In this document: positions 22,808 through 33,369 of the stretch, in pieces | Layout of the letters: the number at the start of each line of letters is the position of its first letter | Position numbering within the stretch: the first letter of the stretch is position 1 | Assembly: GCF_012489685.1 (NCBI RefSeq) | Contig: NC_080044.1 | Location: forward strand, 18,146,369-18,210,368 | Origin: Lotus japonicus | Taxonomy: Eukaryota; Streptophyta; Magnoliopsida; Fabales; Fabaceae | Length of the DNA: 64,000 bases | Reading direction: 5' to 3' | Notes under the pieces: generated by a model | What the model was told of the DNA's origin: nothing | What the model saw: the letters and a program-made list of their open reading frames with translations, nothing else | Databases searched by the model: none | Program-made: the position numbers and the translations under genes

Positions 22808-25800
22808 ACAGGAAGTTCCCGGGGTAGTCTTTTTAATGGAAACCAGAAAGAAGACTGCTGAGATGGAGGTGATTAGGAAGCGACTCAAGTTCGATAACAT
22901 GCTTGTGAGAGAATGCACAGGGAGAATGCAAGCTAGAGCAGAAGGTTTAGCAATGATGTGGCAAAATGATAGTAATATGGAGTTAGTGTCTTGGTCTAAC
23001 AATCATATACACATGAATCTAAAGATTGTTGGAGAAGAGGATGTAGCGGTTACAGGCTTCTATGGGTACCCAGAGGAAAGATTGCGTGGCGAGTCGTGGG
23101 CACTCCTTCGCAGGATCAAGGAGGAGGTGCGCGGGTGCTGGCTTTGCTTTGGTGATTTTAATGCCATATTGTCAAATGAGGAGAAGAAAGGGGGGCATGC
23201 CCGTAGCTATACGCAGCTTGAACCTTTTCGACAGTGTATTGAAGATTGCTCCTTGAAAGAGGTTTGCTTTATTGGAGACCCATTTACATGGGATAATGGA
23301 CGTGAGGGTCAGAGTAACGTGAAAGAAAGATTGGATAGGTGCTTTGCTAATGAGGAGGCAGTAGCTCGTTGGGAAGGCCTTGAAACTCAGCATGGACTTC
23401 GTTACATGTCTGATCATGTCCCAATAAGCATTCTGCTAAGCAAGAATAGGGCGGAAAACAGAAAGAAAAAGAAGCGTGTGTTCCGCTTCGATGAATACAT
23501 GACGCGGGATCCGGAGTTTGAGAGACACATTACATGGGCTTGGAGAGATGGTGGTGACGGTTATCGTGAGAAGCTAGCTGCCACAAAGGTGAGTATCCAA
23601 AGCTATGAAACAGTGGTGGGTAGGTTGAGGAAAAACTTACGTGACATGGAGGAAAAATTGAAGGCTGCACAAAAGTGGGATCCAACAGAAGAAAATATAC
23701 AGAGGCGGAAGATGCTCGAAAAGGAGTACTCTATTTTATTGGAAAATGAAGAAGTATACTGGAGACAACGATCTAGGGCAGTATGGCTCAAGGAGGGGGA
23801 CAAAAATACCAAGTTTTTTCATGAAAAAGCTAGCCAAAGACAGAAAGTGAATAGACTAAAGAAGATCCGGGATGAGAATGGAGTATGGGTGCATGGAGGA
23901 GCAAAGATAGGGGTGGTAATTCAGAATTTTTTTCAGAATTTGTTTAATACGTCTTCTCCTACGGGTGTTGCTGATGCTTGCTCTTTTTTGACAAAATCAC
24001 TTGGTCATGTTGGACAGCAAAATTTGGCAGAGAAATTTACAGCTGAGGAGGTTAAACAAGCCTTGTTTATGATGCATCCATCAAAAGCACCAGGTCCGGA
24101 TGGTTTCTCAGCAGGCTTCTATCAACGGTATTGGGGTTTAGTTGGAAGGGAGGTTACACAACTAGTCTTGAAAATCTTAAATGATGGGGAAGATCCAACA
24201 GATGTGAACCAGACTTTCATATGTTTGATACCGAAAGTCAAGAGCCCGGAGTCACCGAAAGAGCTGAGGCCTATCAGTTTATGCAACGTCATCATGAGGG
24301 TGGTTACTAAATGTATTGCAAACAGAATCAAACCCTTCCTAGATGAGGTGATTGGAGAACAACAAAGTGCTTTTCTTCCAGGGAGACAAATCACAGACAA
24401 TGCCCTTGCAGGCTTTGAGGTTTTTCATTATATGAAGAAATGTAAGGGAAAGAAAGGTTTTATGGCACTCAAACTTGATATGGCAAAGGCGTATGATAGA
24501 GTGGAGTGGGAGTTTCTAAGGACAGTACTCACTAAGTTTAATTTTCCATCACATCTTATTGAGGTAATTATGAGGTGTGTCTCTTCTGTATCCTATGGAA
24601 TCCTTATTGATGGTGAGCCCTCTTCGTGGTTTAATCCACAAAGAGGCCTTAGACAAGGAGACCCACTGTCTCCTTATTTGTTTATCATGTGTGTGGAAGT
24701 TTTTTCCAGGTTGTTAGAAGAGCAGATGGAGCAGAAACATTTGCATGGGGTGGTAGTGGCAAGAGGAGCACCGGAGATCAGCCACTTATTCTTCGCTGAT
24801 GACAACTTGATTTTCTCGAGAGCAACCATTGAGGAAGTTGACACCGTAGTTCAAGCTATTAGAACCTATGAGCGTGCTTCCGGACAAATGGTGAACATGG
24901 ACAAGTCCGAAGTGACTTTCAGCCAAAATGTGCATGAAGAAAGACGAAACATGATCCGAGATAGGATGGGAGTGAAGGCTGTTGAGGACCATGACAAGTA
25001 CTTGGGGCTGCCTACTGTCATTGGGAAGGCTAAAAAGCTGGTCTTTGCAAAATTGGAGGACAGAATGTGGAAAAAATTAAAGGGATGGAAGGAGAAATTC
25101 CTATCTAGAGCAGGTAAGGAGATTCTACTAAAGTCAGTAGCCCAGGCTATCCCAACATATATCATGAGCTGCTTCCGAATTCCAACAGGAACATGTCGTA
25201 ATATGGAGGCTATGTGTGCTAAATTTTGGTGGGGTCAGAAGGAGAATGAACGCAAAATACATTGGACAGGCTGGAAAAAATTATGTCAACCTAAACATCA
25301 TGGTGGACTTGGCTTTAGAGATCTTGAAGACTTTAATACAGCCCTATTGGGTAAGCAATTTTGGAGACTAATTTACTATGAGCAATCATTATTGGCCCGG
25401 TTGTGGAAAGCAAAATACTATCCTAGATCAACTATTTTGGAAGCTAAGTTGGGACACAGTCCTAGCTATACATGGAGGAGTATTTGGGGAGTGAAGAATG
25501 AAATGGTGGGAGGAGCCAAATGGAGAGTGGGTGATGGCAGGAGCATTAATGTGTGGTCAGACGCATGGCTCCCAGGTGAATCCAATGGCAGAATTTTATC
25601 AGAGAAAAGTGAACATACTGAAGTGGAAGTGGTGGCAGATTTAATAACATTGAGCACACCACCAAGGTGGAATGCCCCCTTAATCCATGCGACGTTCGAC
25701 ATGGCAGAGGCTAGAAAAATTATGCAAATTCCGCTGAGTTGGTCAGGAATGCATGATACTCTAGTGTGGCGGTGGACACAGGATGGAAGTTATTCAGTGC

Positions 25801-26846
25801 GATCATGTTACAGACAGCTTCAAGCTCGTAAACACACAGAGGTTGCAGGTTCATCAAGCTCAGGAATTTACCCATGGAAAAAGGTTTGGAAACTTAAGGT
25901 ACCCAATAAGGTTCGACACTTTATGTATCGAGTGCTTAATAACTCCTTGCCGTGCAGAAGAAATCTGGTCAAGAGAGGGGTGGTGCTTCATGATTTTTGT
26001 GTGCTTTGTGATACAAGTTCCTCTGAAACAATGGATCATGTTCTCTTACACTGTGAATGGACTCAAAGGTGTTGGTTTTCGTCGCATTTGAGTTTTAGAT
26101 CAGCAGAGATACCAGACATACGGTGTTGGTTTACAGATTTAATGGTGCAGCATGATGATGCCCTCGCTGCCTCGTTTGCCATGTTGCTTTGGGCTATATG
26201 GAAGCAACGGAACAAGGTTATGTTCAATAACGTACAAGCTGACATGTTTGGCACACATAGAATGGCAGTCGAGCTCTTGCGTGAGTGGCAACAAGCGGGA
26301 CAAAAAGGGTCAGAACACAGGCATGCTCAGGATGATAACTCAACAGCTTCAATTGTGGGATGGAAAACGCCACTTGTTGGTACTATGAAGATCAATATTG
26401 ACGCTGGTTGGACAGGAAACGACGGGTTGGGTATGGCAATGGTGATACGGGATCATGAGGGAACGTGTATGTATGCTGAGACAGCCTTGCTTGAGAACCG
26501 ATTAGAACCGACACTGGCGGAAGCAACAGCTCTTAGGTGGGCGCTTAATCGTGCTCAGGCTTTGGAGTTGGACACTATAATTTTTGAATCTGATGCTTTG
26601 ACTGTAGTTAATAACTTTAATAGTGGCCAGGGAAGGGCAGAGCTGGAACCAATTCTACAAGACTGTCGGATGATTGCAACACAATTTTCTGTTTTTAGAC
26701 TTCAACATGTAAAAAGGGATGCCAATAAAGTAGCTCATAATCTAGCTTCAATAGCGGCAGAGTATCCTAGCCATTGTTGGTGGGATAATTTTCCTTCTCA
26801 AATTCAAACTGCGCTTTTAGCAGATGTATTTTCAGTTATCATTTAA
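22734..26846 (+). CDS. LINE ORF2: endonuclease, reverse transcriptase, zf-RVT and RNase H, intact
   Basis: A single 1370-codon frame. Residues of about 1-230 are an exonuclease/endonuclease/phosphatase domain: LSWNCRGLGNP, FLMETRK, GDFNAIL, LDRCFAN, and SDHVPI with the catalytic Asp-His. The RT lies at about 440-750, with KAPGPDGFSAGF (about 450), LDMAKAYDRVEW, GLRQGDPLSPYLF and the catalytic FADD (about 686). A zf-RVT zinc region is at about 1045-1110 (VPNKVRHFMYRVLNNSLP, FCVLCD, MDHVLLHC). An RNase H domain is at about 1220-1355, with Asp in INIDAGW, Glu in LAEATALRW and Asp in ESDALT. It nicks target DNA and copies the LINE RNA at the site. Every catalytic motif looked for is present, so it could be active if expressed. 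It starts inside the end of ORF1, so translation may depend on reinitiation. Confidence 0.95.
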   Translation: MKILSWNCRGLGNPQAVRAIAKLVEQEVPGVVFLMETRKKTAEMEVIRKRLKFDNMLVRECTGRMQARAEGLAMMWQNDSNMELVSWSNNHIHMNLKIVGEEDVAVTGFYGYPEERLRGESWALLRRIKEEVRGCWLCFGDFNAILSNEEKKGGHARSYTQLEPFRQCIEDCSLKEVCFIGDPFTWDNGREGQSNVKERLDRCFANEEAVARWEGLETQHGLRYMSDHVPISILLSKNRAENRKKKKRVFRFDEYMTRDPEFERHITWAWRDGGDGYREKLAATKVSIQSYETVVGRLRKNLRDMEEKLKAAQKWDPTEENIQRRKMLEKEYSILLENEEVYWRQRSRAVWLKEGDKNTKFFHEKASQRQKVNRLKKIRDENGVWVHGGAKIGVVIQNFFQNLFNTSSPTGVADACSFLTKSLGHVGQQNLAEKFTAEEVKQALFMMHPSKAPGPDGFSAGFYQRYWGLVGREVTQLVLKILNDGEDPTDVNQTFICLIPKVKSPESPKELRPISLCNVIMRVVTKCIANRIKPFLDEVIGEQQSAFLPGRQITDNALAGFEVFHYMKKCKGKKGFMALKLDMAKAYDRVEWEFLRTVLTKFNFPSHLIEVIMRCVSSVSYGILIDGEPSSWFNPQRGLRQGDPLSPYLFIMCVEVFSRLLEEQMEQKHLHGVVVARGAPEISHLFFADDNLIFSRATIEEVDTVVQAIRTYERASGQMVNMDKSEVTFSQNVHEERRNMIRDRMGVKAVEDHDKYLGLPTVIGKAKKLVFAKLEDRMWKKLKGWKEKFLSRAGKEILLKSVAQAIPTYIMSCFRIPTGTCRNMEAMCAKFWWGQKENERKIHWTGWKKLCQPKHHGGLGFRDLEDFNTALLGKQFWRLIYYEQSLLARLWKAKYYPRSTILEAKLGHSPSYTWRSIWGVKNEMVGGAKWRVGDGRSINVWSDAWLPGESNGRILSEKSEHTEVEVVADLITLSTPPRWNAPLIHATFDMAEARKIMQIPLSWSGMHDTLVWRWTQDGSYSVRSCYRQLQARKHTEVAGSSSSGIYPWKKVWKLKVPNKVRHFMYRVLNNSLPCRRNLVKRGVVLHDFCVLCDTSSSETMDHVLLHCEWTQRCWFSSHLSFRSAEIPDIRCWFTDLMVQHDDALAASFAMLLWAIWKQRNKVMFNNVQADMFGTHRMAVELLREWQQAGQKGSEHRHAQDDNSTASIVGWKTPLVGTMKINIDAGWTGNDGLGMAMVIRDHEGTCMYAETALLENRLEPTLAEATALRWALNRAQALELDTIIFESDALTVVNNFNSGQGRAELEPILQDCRMIATQFSVFRLQHVKRDANKVAHNLASIAAEYPSHCWWDNFPSQIQTALLADVFSVII

Positions 26847-26894
26847 TGAGGTTGCATTTCCCATAAAAAAAAAAATGATGACAATCTCCCTCCA

Positions 26895-27735
26895 CCTGTT
26901 CCCAACTACTTTGGTAACGTGTATAATAGCTGCTGCTCAAAAGTTAAGTAAGATAGAGAAAATTGCGAATAATGTTTTCCACTTACGTCGTGGTCGTGGC
27001 TGCTAGTGAGGGATTAACGCATCTGCACCGCATTAGTTACACATGCATCATTTTTGCTTACATACATATGCTTATTCTCCTCTTTCTCTACCCTTCAAAC
27101 AAGCAACTTAATTCCTCAGTTTCTCACTTTAACTTAGGAGGGTTTGTAATCACTAAAATCTTAAATCTTTGTTAGCGGATAATTATCTAAATGAAAATTC
27201 CATGGTACTCCTATTTTAAAATGTGCATCTATCGATCTCCCCAACATGTTATTGGCGGACCTGTACGATTGTTTGACTTTGCTTTCTTTATATTCTACCC
27301 TTTCTTAAAAAAAAAATTGAAAAACAAAATTACAAAATGTTCCAATTGATTCAAATTAATATGGGTATCGGAAAGCATCCAATAAAATTATAAGCGTATG
27401 TCGTTAGAGGTCGCATTTTGATTTTCAACTGGAAAGAGAGCTTGTTCAATAGTTCAAATTTAAAATGCAATTGATGCTTGCCGCTAATAAGAGTTTGAAT
27501 ACCGGGTCACTTCACTTGAAGACAAAGGCAACTTAAAAGAATATTACTATAATTAAATTATAATCATATCAGTAAAAATTAAAGGTTCCTCGCATGAGAG
27601 GTTAATCATTAGGGTTTGGGCCTGTTACTTTAAACTGATTTCTGATATAAATTAGAGTTTAGATTTGTATTTTAATAATGTGAAGTAAGAAAAATAGAAT
27701 TTAGCATTAATATGGGCCATGGGGTAGTTTTAGCC
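26895..27735. other. Intergenic DNA, nothing recognised
   Basis: AT-rich sequence between the LINE and the next hAT remnant; only short shadow frames. Confidence 0.5.
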
Positions 27736-27743
27736 ATATGTGG

Positions 27744-28372
27744 TAGGGCATATCTAGGATTTTCTCGCTTGAGAGGTCAAAATAAAATAATAATAACAAT
27801 TGTAAAAAAATATCATATATACTTTAAATAATAACAAATTTATTTAAATATAATCATTTTCGTTCTTTTATTATTCTAAATTTATCAAAACTAATATTTT
27901 AAAAAATTTCTCTCTCAATATATACAACTAATAAATTTATGATAGAGTTATTTTCGATTTTGTTGCAAAGCCGATTCTTAACAATTTTAGTTGCGGAAAA
28001 AGTTCGCTTTGTAGATGTTGTAGAAATAGGAAGTGTTGATTCAAAACGTATCAACCTATATATCAACAAGTACAAACATTATTGTTTTCCCAGTTTCAAC
28101 TAACCTCTAGTAAAACAAAGTTTAACTTGACATTTTTTTCTAAATTAAGATCTCGGGATGCATCTGAATGATATTGTCATAATTGAAACGGTAAATTCTC
28201 TTTTTCTCGTTTGGAAAAATCATCTATATAAAACTTCTCAATAAACTTATAGATTTTTTCATTATCAAATGATTTAAAATTTTCCTTAGGTAAAGATGAA
28301 CTAAGTAAGGTTCTACTACCTCGACATTAAAACCTCTCTTTAATTCAGATTGTTCCAAACCAATTATAGTAT

Positions 28373-28415
<43 letters not shown>

Positions 28416-28710
28416 ACGTTCTGTATCTCCATCTTGTTTCTTATGGCAACCATTCCCACAAAATAAGGGACTTTCATGTCAAGAACTTCAACTTTATGAG
28501 CATCAAAAAATGATAATTAACATTCTTCAATAGTGATTTTCAACCATTGTTTCCTGATTCTTCAAGAATATATTTAATTGTTGACATAAGATCTAAAACA
28601 TTAACTACATTATAAGAACATTTCTATATCAAAAATACCTATAATCAGCATAATAATTAAAATTCTTAGAGGTCGTGGCTCTTGTCGACCCCTCCCTGAA
28701 TACGCCTCTG
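27744..28710 (-). mobile_element. hAT-type remnant (same family as 19867-20269), with a (TA)n microsatellite
   Basis: The left end TAGGGCATATCTAGG and right end CCCTGAATACGCCTCTG resemble the terminal repeats of the element at 19867-20269. On the minus strand, 27850-27990 encodes a recognisable relative of that element's transposase C-terminus (VVYIEREIF). The stretch 28430-28560 resembles an upstream part of zf-TTF/MYM hAT transposases (VEVLDMK). Stops interrupt both. An alternating TA run lies at about 28376-28411. Target duplications are unclear (GCCATATG versus GCCATGTG). Confidence 0.65.
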
Positions 28711-30131
28711 GCCATGTGAACCAGTGACGTGGTTGGAGAGCATAGACAGATCCACATATATGTTTAGGGGGTGTGACATCCGGGGATGACGAGGGCGGAG
28801 AGTGATCGATAGTGCAATGAGGCACATACAGATTTCTAGGCAAAGGGATACATGAATAATCTGATCTCGCACTTGAACAAGAAGTATTCTGAGGTTGTAT
28901 ATGTATCGCACTATACAGTTCAGGAGGGCATAAATGATTTGATTGGTACTGCTCATGACAACATGATACATCTTCTTTTTGGGAGCCCAACTCATAAAAA
29001 CTCCAAGGTTAAGTGTGCTTGTCTTGCAACAATATTGGGATGGTAATCTCCTGGGAAGTTTTACCGAAAAGTGCATCAATGAGAACAAAGTGCGCTAAAA
29101 AGAATCATGTTGTTTCCTTGAGGTGAGTCGTTAGGTCGAGATGTTACTAATGGTATCAGAGCCGACCTCTCCCAGTACGGTGTGGTTCGGAGACGGACCA
29201 AGTGGACACTGGTGGGCATGTGATACCTGAGGTCGATGAGGGCGGGGAGTGATCATCGATGCAATGAGGCACGGACAAGAAGCGGCTCCTAGTAGGCTTC
29301 TAGGCAGAGCGATACATGAATGATCCGATCTCGCACCCGAACAAGAGGTATTCCGAGGTTGTATATGTATGAGACTATACAGTTGACGAGAGCAAAAAAG
29401 ATTCTATTGGTACTACTCATGACAACAATATGCATCTTCTTTTCGGAAGCCCAACTTACAAAAATTCTAAGGTTAAGTGTGTTCGTCTTGCAGCAATACT
29501 GGGATGGGTGTGTTGGGTCCAGGTGGGCCAGCATCCTGCCTGCAGGTAGCATTCGAAACGGGGCGCTGTCTGCTACGCTATAAGAAATAACGTTGCGCCC
29601 TCACTAACACCAATTGGTTTTGGCGTAGTGGTAAGCGCGTGATCCTACAAGTGGTATCAGAGCCAACTTAGAATCACTTCAGAAGAAGTGAAATGTATTC
29701 CTTGTATTTGCCCAGTGACACATCTATGGTCATGAAGGTGGAACTCTTAAAATCTCCAAAAGAAAAATAAGTCACACTAACACATCTTACACATCAAAAA
29801 CTGGGTTTACTCCCCCTTTTTGTCATAAGCAAAAAGCTTGGGGTGTGAAAAACTTAGCTTGAAGTACAAGGTACTTCCCCCTTAGAGAAGGTCTAAGTTG
29901 AAAGAAAATGAAGACGATGTAAGAATCAGAGTGAGGCGATAATAAATAGAAGAGTTAATGCAAGGGATGAACGTTTACCACCGGTCAAGTGAGTAAATAG
30001 AAGGGTCAGTTACCAAGTACTTAACCTCGAGAAACTGTAAGAGCATTAACTTTCAGAGAGAAAGTGAAGCCTATAAAAACGTTGGAGAGAAAGGTAAGCT
30101 TCACACCTCGAATAATATTCAGAAAAAAAAA

Positions 30132-30524
30132 ATGGCATCATACAGAATGGCATTAGAAGAGCTCAGAAGGAAGGCGTTTGAGGAAGATATGTTCCTCAAT
30201 ATTAGGCATCCCGATGGTACAAAGACCATACAAGAGCTGACGAAGACACTGCTGGAAGAAGATCTTGGTCCAGAGATGGAGAAAGATCTGAAGGAGTTCC
30301 TCTGCTTCGTGGAAGAGATTCAGGAGCTTTGCCAGCGGGAGCTGAATCTGCTGGAAGAGAAAGAAACTGTGGAAAAGAGACTTAAGACGATAGAAGATAG
30401 TCTAGAAAAAGATGATCTGAGCATCAAACTCGGCAACATAGAGTATGCATTGGATCGTCTGGAGAAGGAAAGAGTGGAGCAGCGCCAAGAATGCAGAAGA
30501 ATGAGGAAGGATCCTCCATTCTAG
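30132..30524 (+). CDS. Element-encoded 130-residue coiled-coil-like protein, function unknown
   Basis: A complete frame from ATG 30132 (MASYRMALEELRRKAFEED) to 30524. It is highly charged and predicted helical: QELTKTLLEEDL, FLCFVEEIQELCQRELNLLEEK, and IKLGNIEYALDRLEKERVEQ. It ends RKDPPF. Leucine-rich heptads in residues of about 55-120 suggest a coiled coil. It has no retroviral domain that I recognise. It sits about 480 bases after the primer-binding site, where gag would normally begin, so it may be an RNA-binding or structural substitute. That is only an inference. Confidence 0.6.
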   Translation: MASYRMALEELRRKAFEEDMFLNIRHPDGTKTIQELTKTLLEEDLGPEMEKDLKEFLCFVEEIQELCQRELNLLEEKETVEKRLKTIEDSLEKDDLSIKLGNIEYALDRLEKERVEQRQECRRMRKDPPF

Positions 30525-30738
30525 ATATAGGGAATAATGTATGATGTAAAGAGTTATGATGTAAACATAGAACAATTATGAATAAAACAGGTTTTGCAAA
30601 CATATGTGCCACAAATATATATAGATATATGCATATAGAATCACAAATGAACAAATTAAAGTAAGTAAATAAGCAGAGTTTAAATAAAACAACGTTAAAT
30701 AAAAAGGAAAAGGAAGAAAAAGAAGAGATCCTAAAAAA

Positions 30739-32224
30739 CTAAGATTTGTCAGTACGGCGCAGAAGTTCCATCATCATGTGCTTCATCTCAATCAGCATGG
30801 ATTCATGAGTGTCAAGACGTTGTTCCATGATGTCGAGTCTGGATGAGCTTGTCGGAGTAGAGCTGGAAGGAACGTTCTGAGCAGCTTGAGGTTCTGGAAT
30901 GGAAGCAGAAGCAGCAGGAGTAAACAGAACTGGTGCAAGTCGCTCTGCCTCAGCTTCAGCTTCAAGACGTTCGGCCTCAAGTCTGGCTTGTTCAGCCTGA
31001 GCTGCTGCTTGACGGGCAGCTTCTTCTTCTTGTTCTTTCTGTCTCTGGGCTTCTTCAATGGCTTCAAGAAGCTTGGTTCTCTGTTCGAGTTCATGAAGAG
31101 CCACCCTCCTAGCAAACCTTTGCTTTGCAGCCTCAATGCTCTGACTTCCCTCTGCATGCAGGAGCTGCAGCATAACGGGAAACTGAGCCACCAGCCAAGT
31201 GCTCAAATGGTTCCACTCATCAGCCACATTTTCAGCATTCTCACTGAGGTCAGTCTGACCGTGCACATTGCGGAGCCTCAAGGAGGCTTCATGATTGAAG
31301 ATATTGATGCACTCAGAGAGAGATGTGGGTTGAAGGTGAGTATAGGGAATGATGGAGAGGTTGGGTGCAGGAGAGGCTGGGTGATTGCTGCTATGAGCTT
31401 CAGAGACACCTTGTGGAGAACCAATGTTAATTATGGGAGCATTGGGTTCAGAGGTTCCACGGTGAGGGTCTGAAGTTTCAACCAGAGGGTGAGGTGATCT
31501 AACCGAGGATTGGTTAGATACTGATTGTTCAGGTTCAGGGTCTGGTTGAATTGGCTCTTGTTGGTCAGGGACAGGGTGAGCCTGTTGGACTAAGGGGTCT
31601 GCCTCTTGGATAGGATTGGCCAAGATAGGTTCATCTGGGTCAACTAGACGTTCAGGTCTAGGGCCAGGATATTGCCTAGGGCTTGGACAGGTAAGGTAAT
31701 ATTCTTCCAAGGCAGATACCTTCTCTTTCCTAACCTCCATGAATTTTCTAAGTGATTCAGAGGTATTGGAGGGAGGAGAGTCAAAGACATTGATGGGGAA
31801 GGATACAGGTGTGAAGGCTGATGAAGAGTCTGTATCCGTAGTTCTGACAGCAGGACGTGCTGATGCTCTGGGAGCAGAGTGATCAGACGTTCTGGGTTGT
31901 GGTTCTGTTGGTTTGGGTTCTGGTTGGTTGGGGATGATGGGTTCAGAAGGTAATGGGTCGTATGGAATGGTAAGGAGAGAGGTTGGATCTTCTGACCTAG
32001 AGGGTTGGTTCTGAAGCAAATTCCAGAGTGGTGCTTCAGCAGGAGAAGGTTGAAAGAATGAAGATCTTGGGGAATGTGGTGGAGAGGTGGTTTGTGCGGC
32101 TGGCTGGGATTCATGAATAGGAGTGAGGGGATTTGAAGAGTGTTGGAGTAAGGCAGAAATTGGGAGTGCATCAAATAAATTCAAATCATCATCAGAGGTA
32201 AGTGCAGGCTTACTTGTATGTGCT
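30739..32224 (-). CDS. Antisense element ORF: proline-rich protein with C-terminal coiled coil, N-terminally truncated
   Basis: The minus-strand frame stays open from 32388 to a stop at 30739 (549 codons). The first 55 or so residues are read from the flanking LTR of the host element, so the native protein begins upstream of residue 56 and lost its start in the deletion at about 32224. The remainder is Pro/Ser/Glu-rich (EPIIPNQPEPKPTEPQP, HPVPDQQEPIQPDPEPEQ). Near residues 445-520 comes a strong Glu/Ala/Arg coiled coil (EEAARQAAAQAEQARLEAER), and it ends DTHESMLIEMKHMMMELLRR. It has no pol signature. It is a long frame with protein-like composition, so probably real, but its function is unknown. 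Confidence 0.6.
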
Positions 32225-32502
32225 GTTTTGGCGTAGTGGTAAGCGCGTGATCCTACAGGGTGACCTCCTGGGAAGTTTTCCCTGAAAGCGCACCAATGAG
32301 GACAAAACACGCTAAAAATACTCGTGTCTTTTCCTGAGGCTAGTCGTCGGGTTGGGATGTTACATGGGGCACTTGTCCCCACTAACATCCTAGATTATCT
32401 ATACAAAATATGCATTACATGTAAAAAAACCTCAAGTTATTCCTAGTTGATCTTATTAATCAAGAGAAAAAAAAGTTTATTGGCTCCTATAAGAAATACT
32501 TT

Positions 32503-32737
32503 GTGTTGTCTAATCTTTTTTTTGTTAGAGCAAAAAGAGATTATTCATTAATAATCAAGAGAAGGTACAATCCAAAGGGAAAGGAAAAAAACACAACACA
32601 AAGCCACCCAAATACAAAAAACAAACACCCAAGAGAAAAAGCGCAAAAATCCTAAGAAATAGAAGGAAAGTTTTCTTTAAGTTCCGGAATCAACCCTCGA
32701 ATGGCATCTTCATCACTTGAGTGTATTGTCTAATCTT
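32503..32737 (-). mobile_element. LINE 3'-end fragment with 15-bp target duplication
   Basis: Near-identical 15-mers GTGTTGTCTAATCTT (32503-32517) and GTATTGTCTAATCTT (32723-32737) flank a block. On the minus strand the block ends in a poly(A) tail, visible as T-run 32518 onward, preceded by a LINE-like 3' end (TTGTACCTTCTCTTGATTAT). It has no coding capacity. Confidence 0.7.
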
Positions 32738-33369
32738 CCCGCTATCGTTTTCAAGTAACAAATTTCTCTCTATGATTCTTGAAAAAAAATTAATTTTTTT
32801 CTTTCCGCACAACGCAATAGACTCCCCTGCTGCACTGAGACAGAGTACAATTCTTTATATTCTGTGTGTCATTTCTTAATAGGTGGAGCAATCCTTACTC
32901 AATTTTAATTAAGAAAGTTTCTTTTCCTAAAATCAACATTCTTCTCTAGGTCAAGCCATCCCGACCCTCTTCTATCTATTTACGTAATAGAGATCTTTCT
33001 AATGTGGTGTGCTCGGAGCAATTTTCTTTTCATTTTATTTCTTTTATGAATTATTTCTGTTTTCACTCATTTCTTTCACCTTTTTATTCATATCTTTATA
33101 TTACACTTACAATTTTTTATTGAAATTTATTTAATAATATTAATTGTAAAGTATATTTTTAGTCCCAGTTAATTTTTTAACATTTACTTTTAGTCCCAAA
33201 TTCTTAAGAAATCACATTTTGGTATTTACTTTTTGAAATAGTCGCACTTTTTATTCATTGACAAAAGATGAACAAAACTTTCATAATATTATGTGCATTA
33301 TTACCACTGCTTTCAATTTCTAGATTCATCAAGAATGAAATTTTCTTGGCATGGGTGAATTAAGGGTCA
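32738..33369. other. Intergenic DNA, nothing recognised
   Basis: AT-rich sequence with no supported gene or element. Confidence 0.4.

Larger units (their letters stand above)
21059..26894 (+). mobile_element. Full-length L1-type LINE with perfect 20-bp target-site duplication
   Basis: The 20-base sequence starting ATGATGACAATC and ending CCCTCCA is present at 21059-21078 and again, unchanged, at 26875-26894, after a poly(A) tail (about 26864-26874). In between lie a leader of about 225 bases, ORF1 and ORF2 in the normal order. A perfect long duplication plus an intact 1370-codon ORF2 indicate a fairly recent insertion. Confidence 0.95.
29511..32257 (+). mobile_element. Non-autonomous LTR retrotransposon with two convergent non-pol ORFs, target duplication GGGTG
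   Basis: The element starts TGTTGGGTCCAGG (29511) and ends GATCCTACA (32257). It is flanked by GGGTG on both sides (29506-29510, 32258-32262) and sits inside the second LTR of the TRIM-like element. The 5' LTR is about 139 bp (29511-29649) and is followed by the primer-binding site TGGTATCAGAGCC at 29652. Only the last 33 bases of the 3' LTR survive (32225-32257), identical to the 5' copy. No gag, protease, RT or integrase is visible. A plus-strand ORF and a minus-strand ORF face each other, with 214 bases between their stops. Confidence 0.8.
28772..32364 (+). mobile_element. TRIM-like miniature LTR element, second LTR split by another LTR element
   Basis: A left LTR (28772-29148) begins TGTGACATCCGGGGATGACG. 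A primer-binding site TGGTATCAGAGCC follows at 29151, complementary to initiator Met-tRNA. After only about 70 internal bases a second LTR begins TGTGATACCTGAGGTCGATG (29219). The second LTR parallels the first to 29510, is interrupted by an insertion, resumes at 32258 (TGACCTCCTGGGAAGTTTTC) and ends GATGTTACA at 32364. The tiny internal region with no coding capacity is the TRIM pattern. Flanks GGGGG and TGGGG may be a decayed target duplication. Confidence 0.75.

Noticed and set aside
28376..28411. TA run as a replication or recombination signal
   Set aside because: Simple microsatellite; similar runs occur at about 49825 and 48770.
29624..29664. A true tRNA gene
   Set aside because: Only the D-arm/A-box-like third is present; no anticodon arm, T-arm or acceptor stem can be formed.
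30886..31473. 195-residue plus-strand frame within the minus-strand 549-codon frame
   Set aside because: No recognisable motif; explained as antisense of the proline-rich frame.
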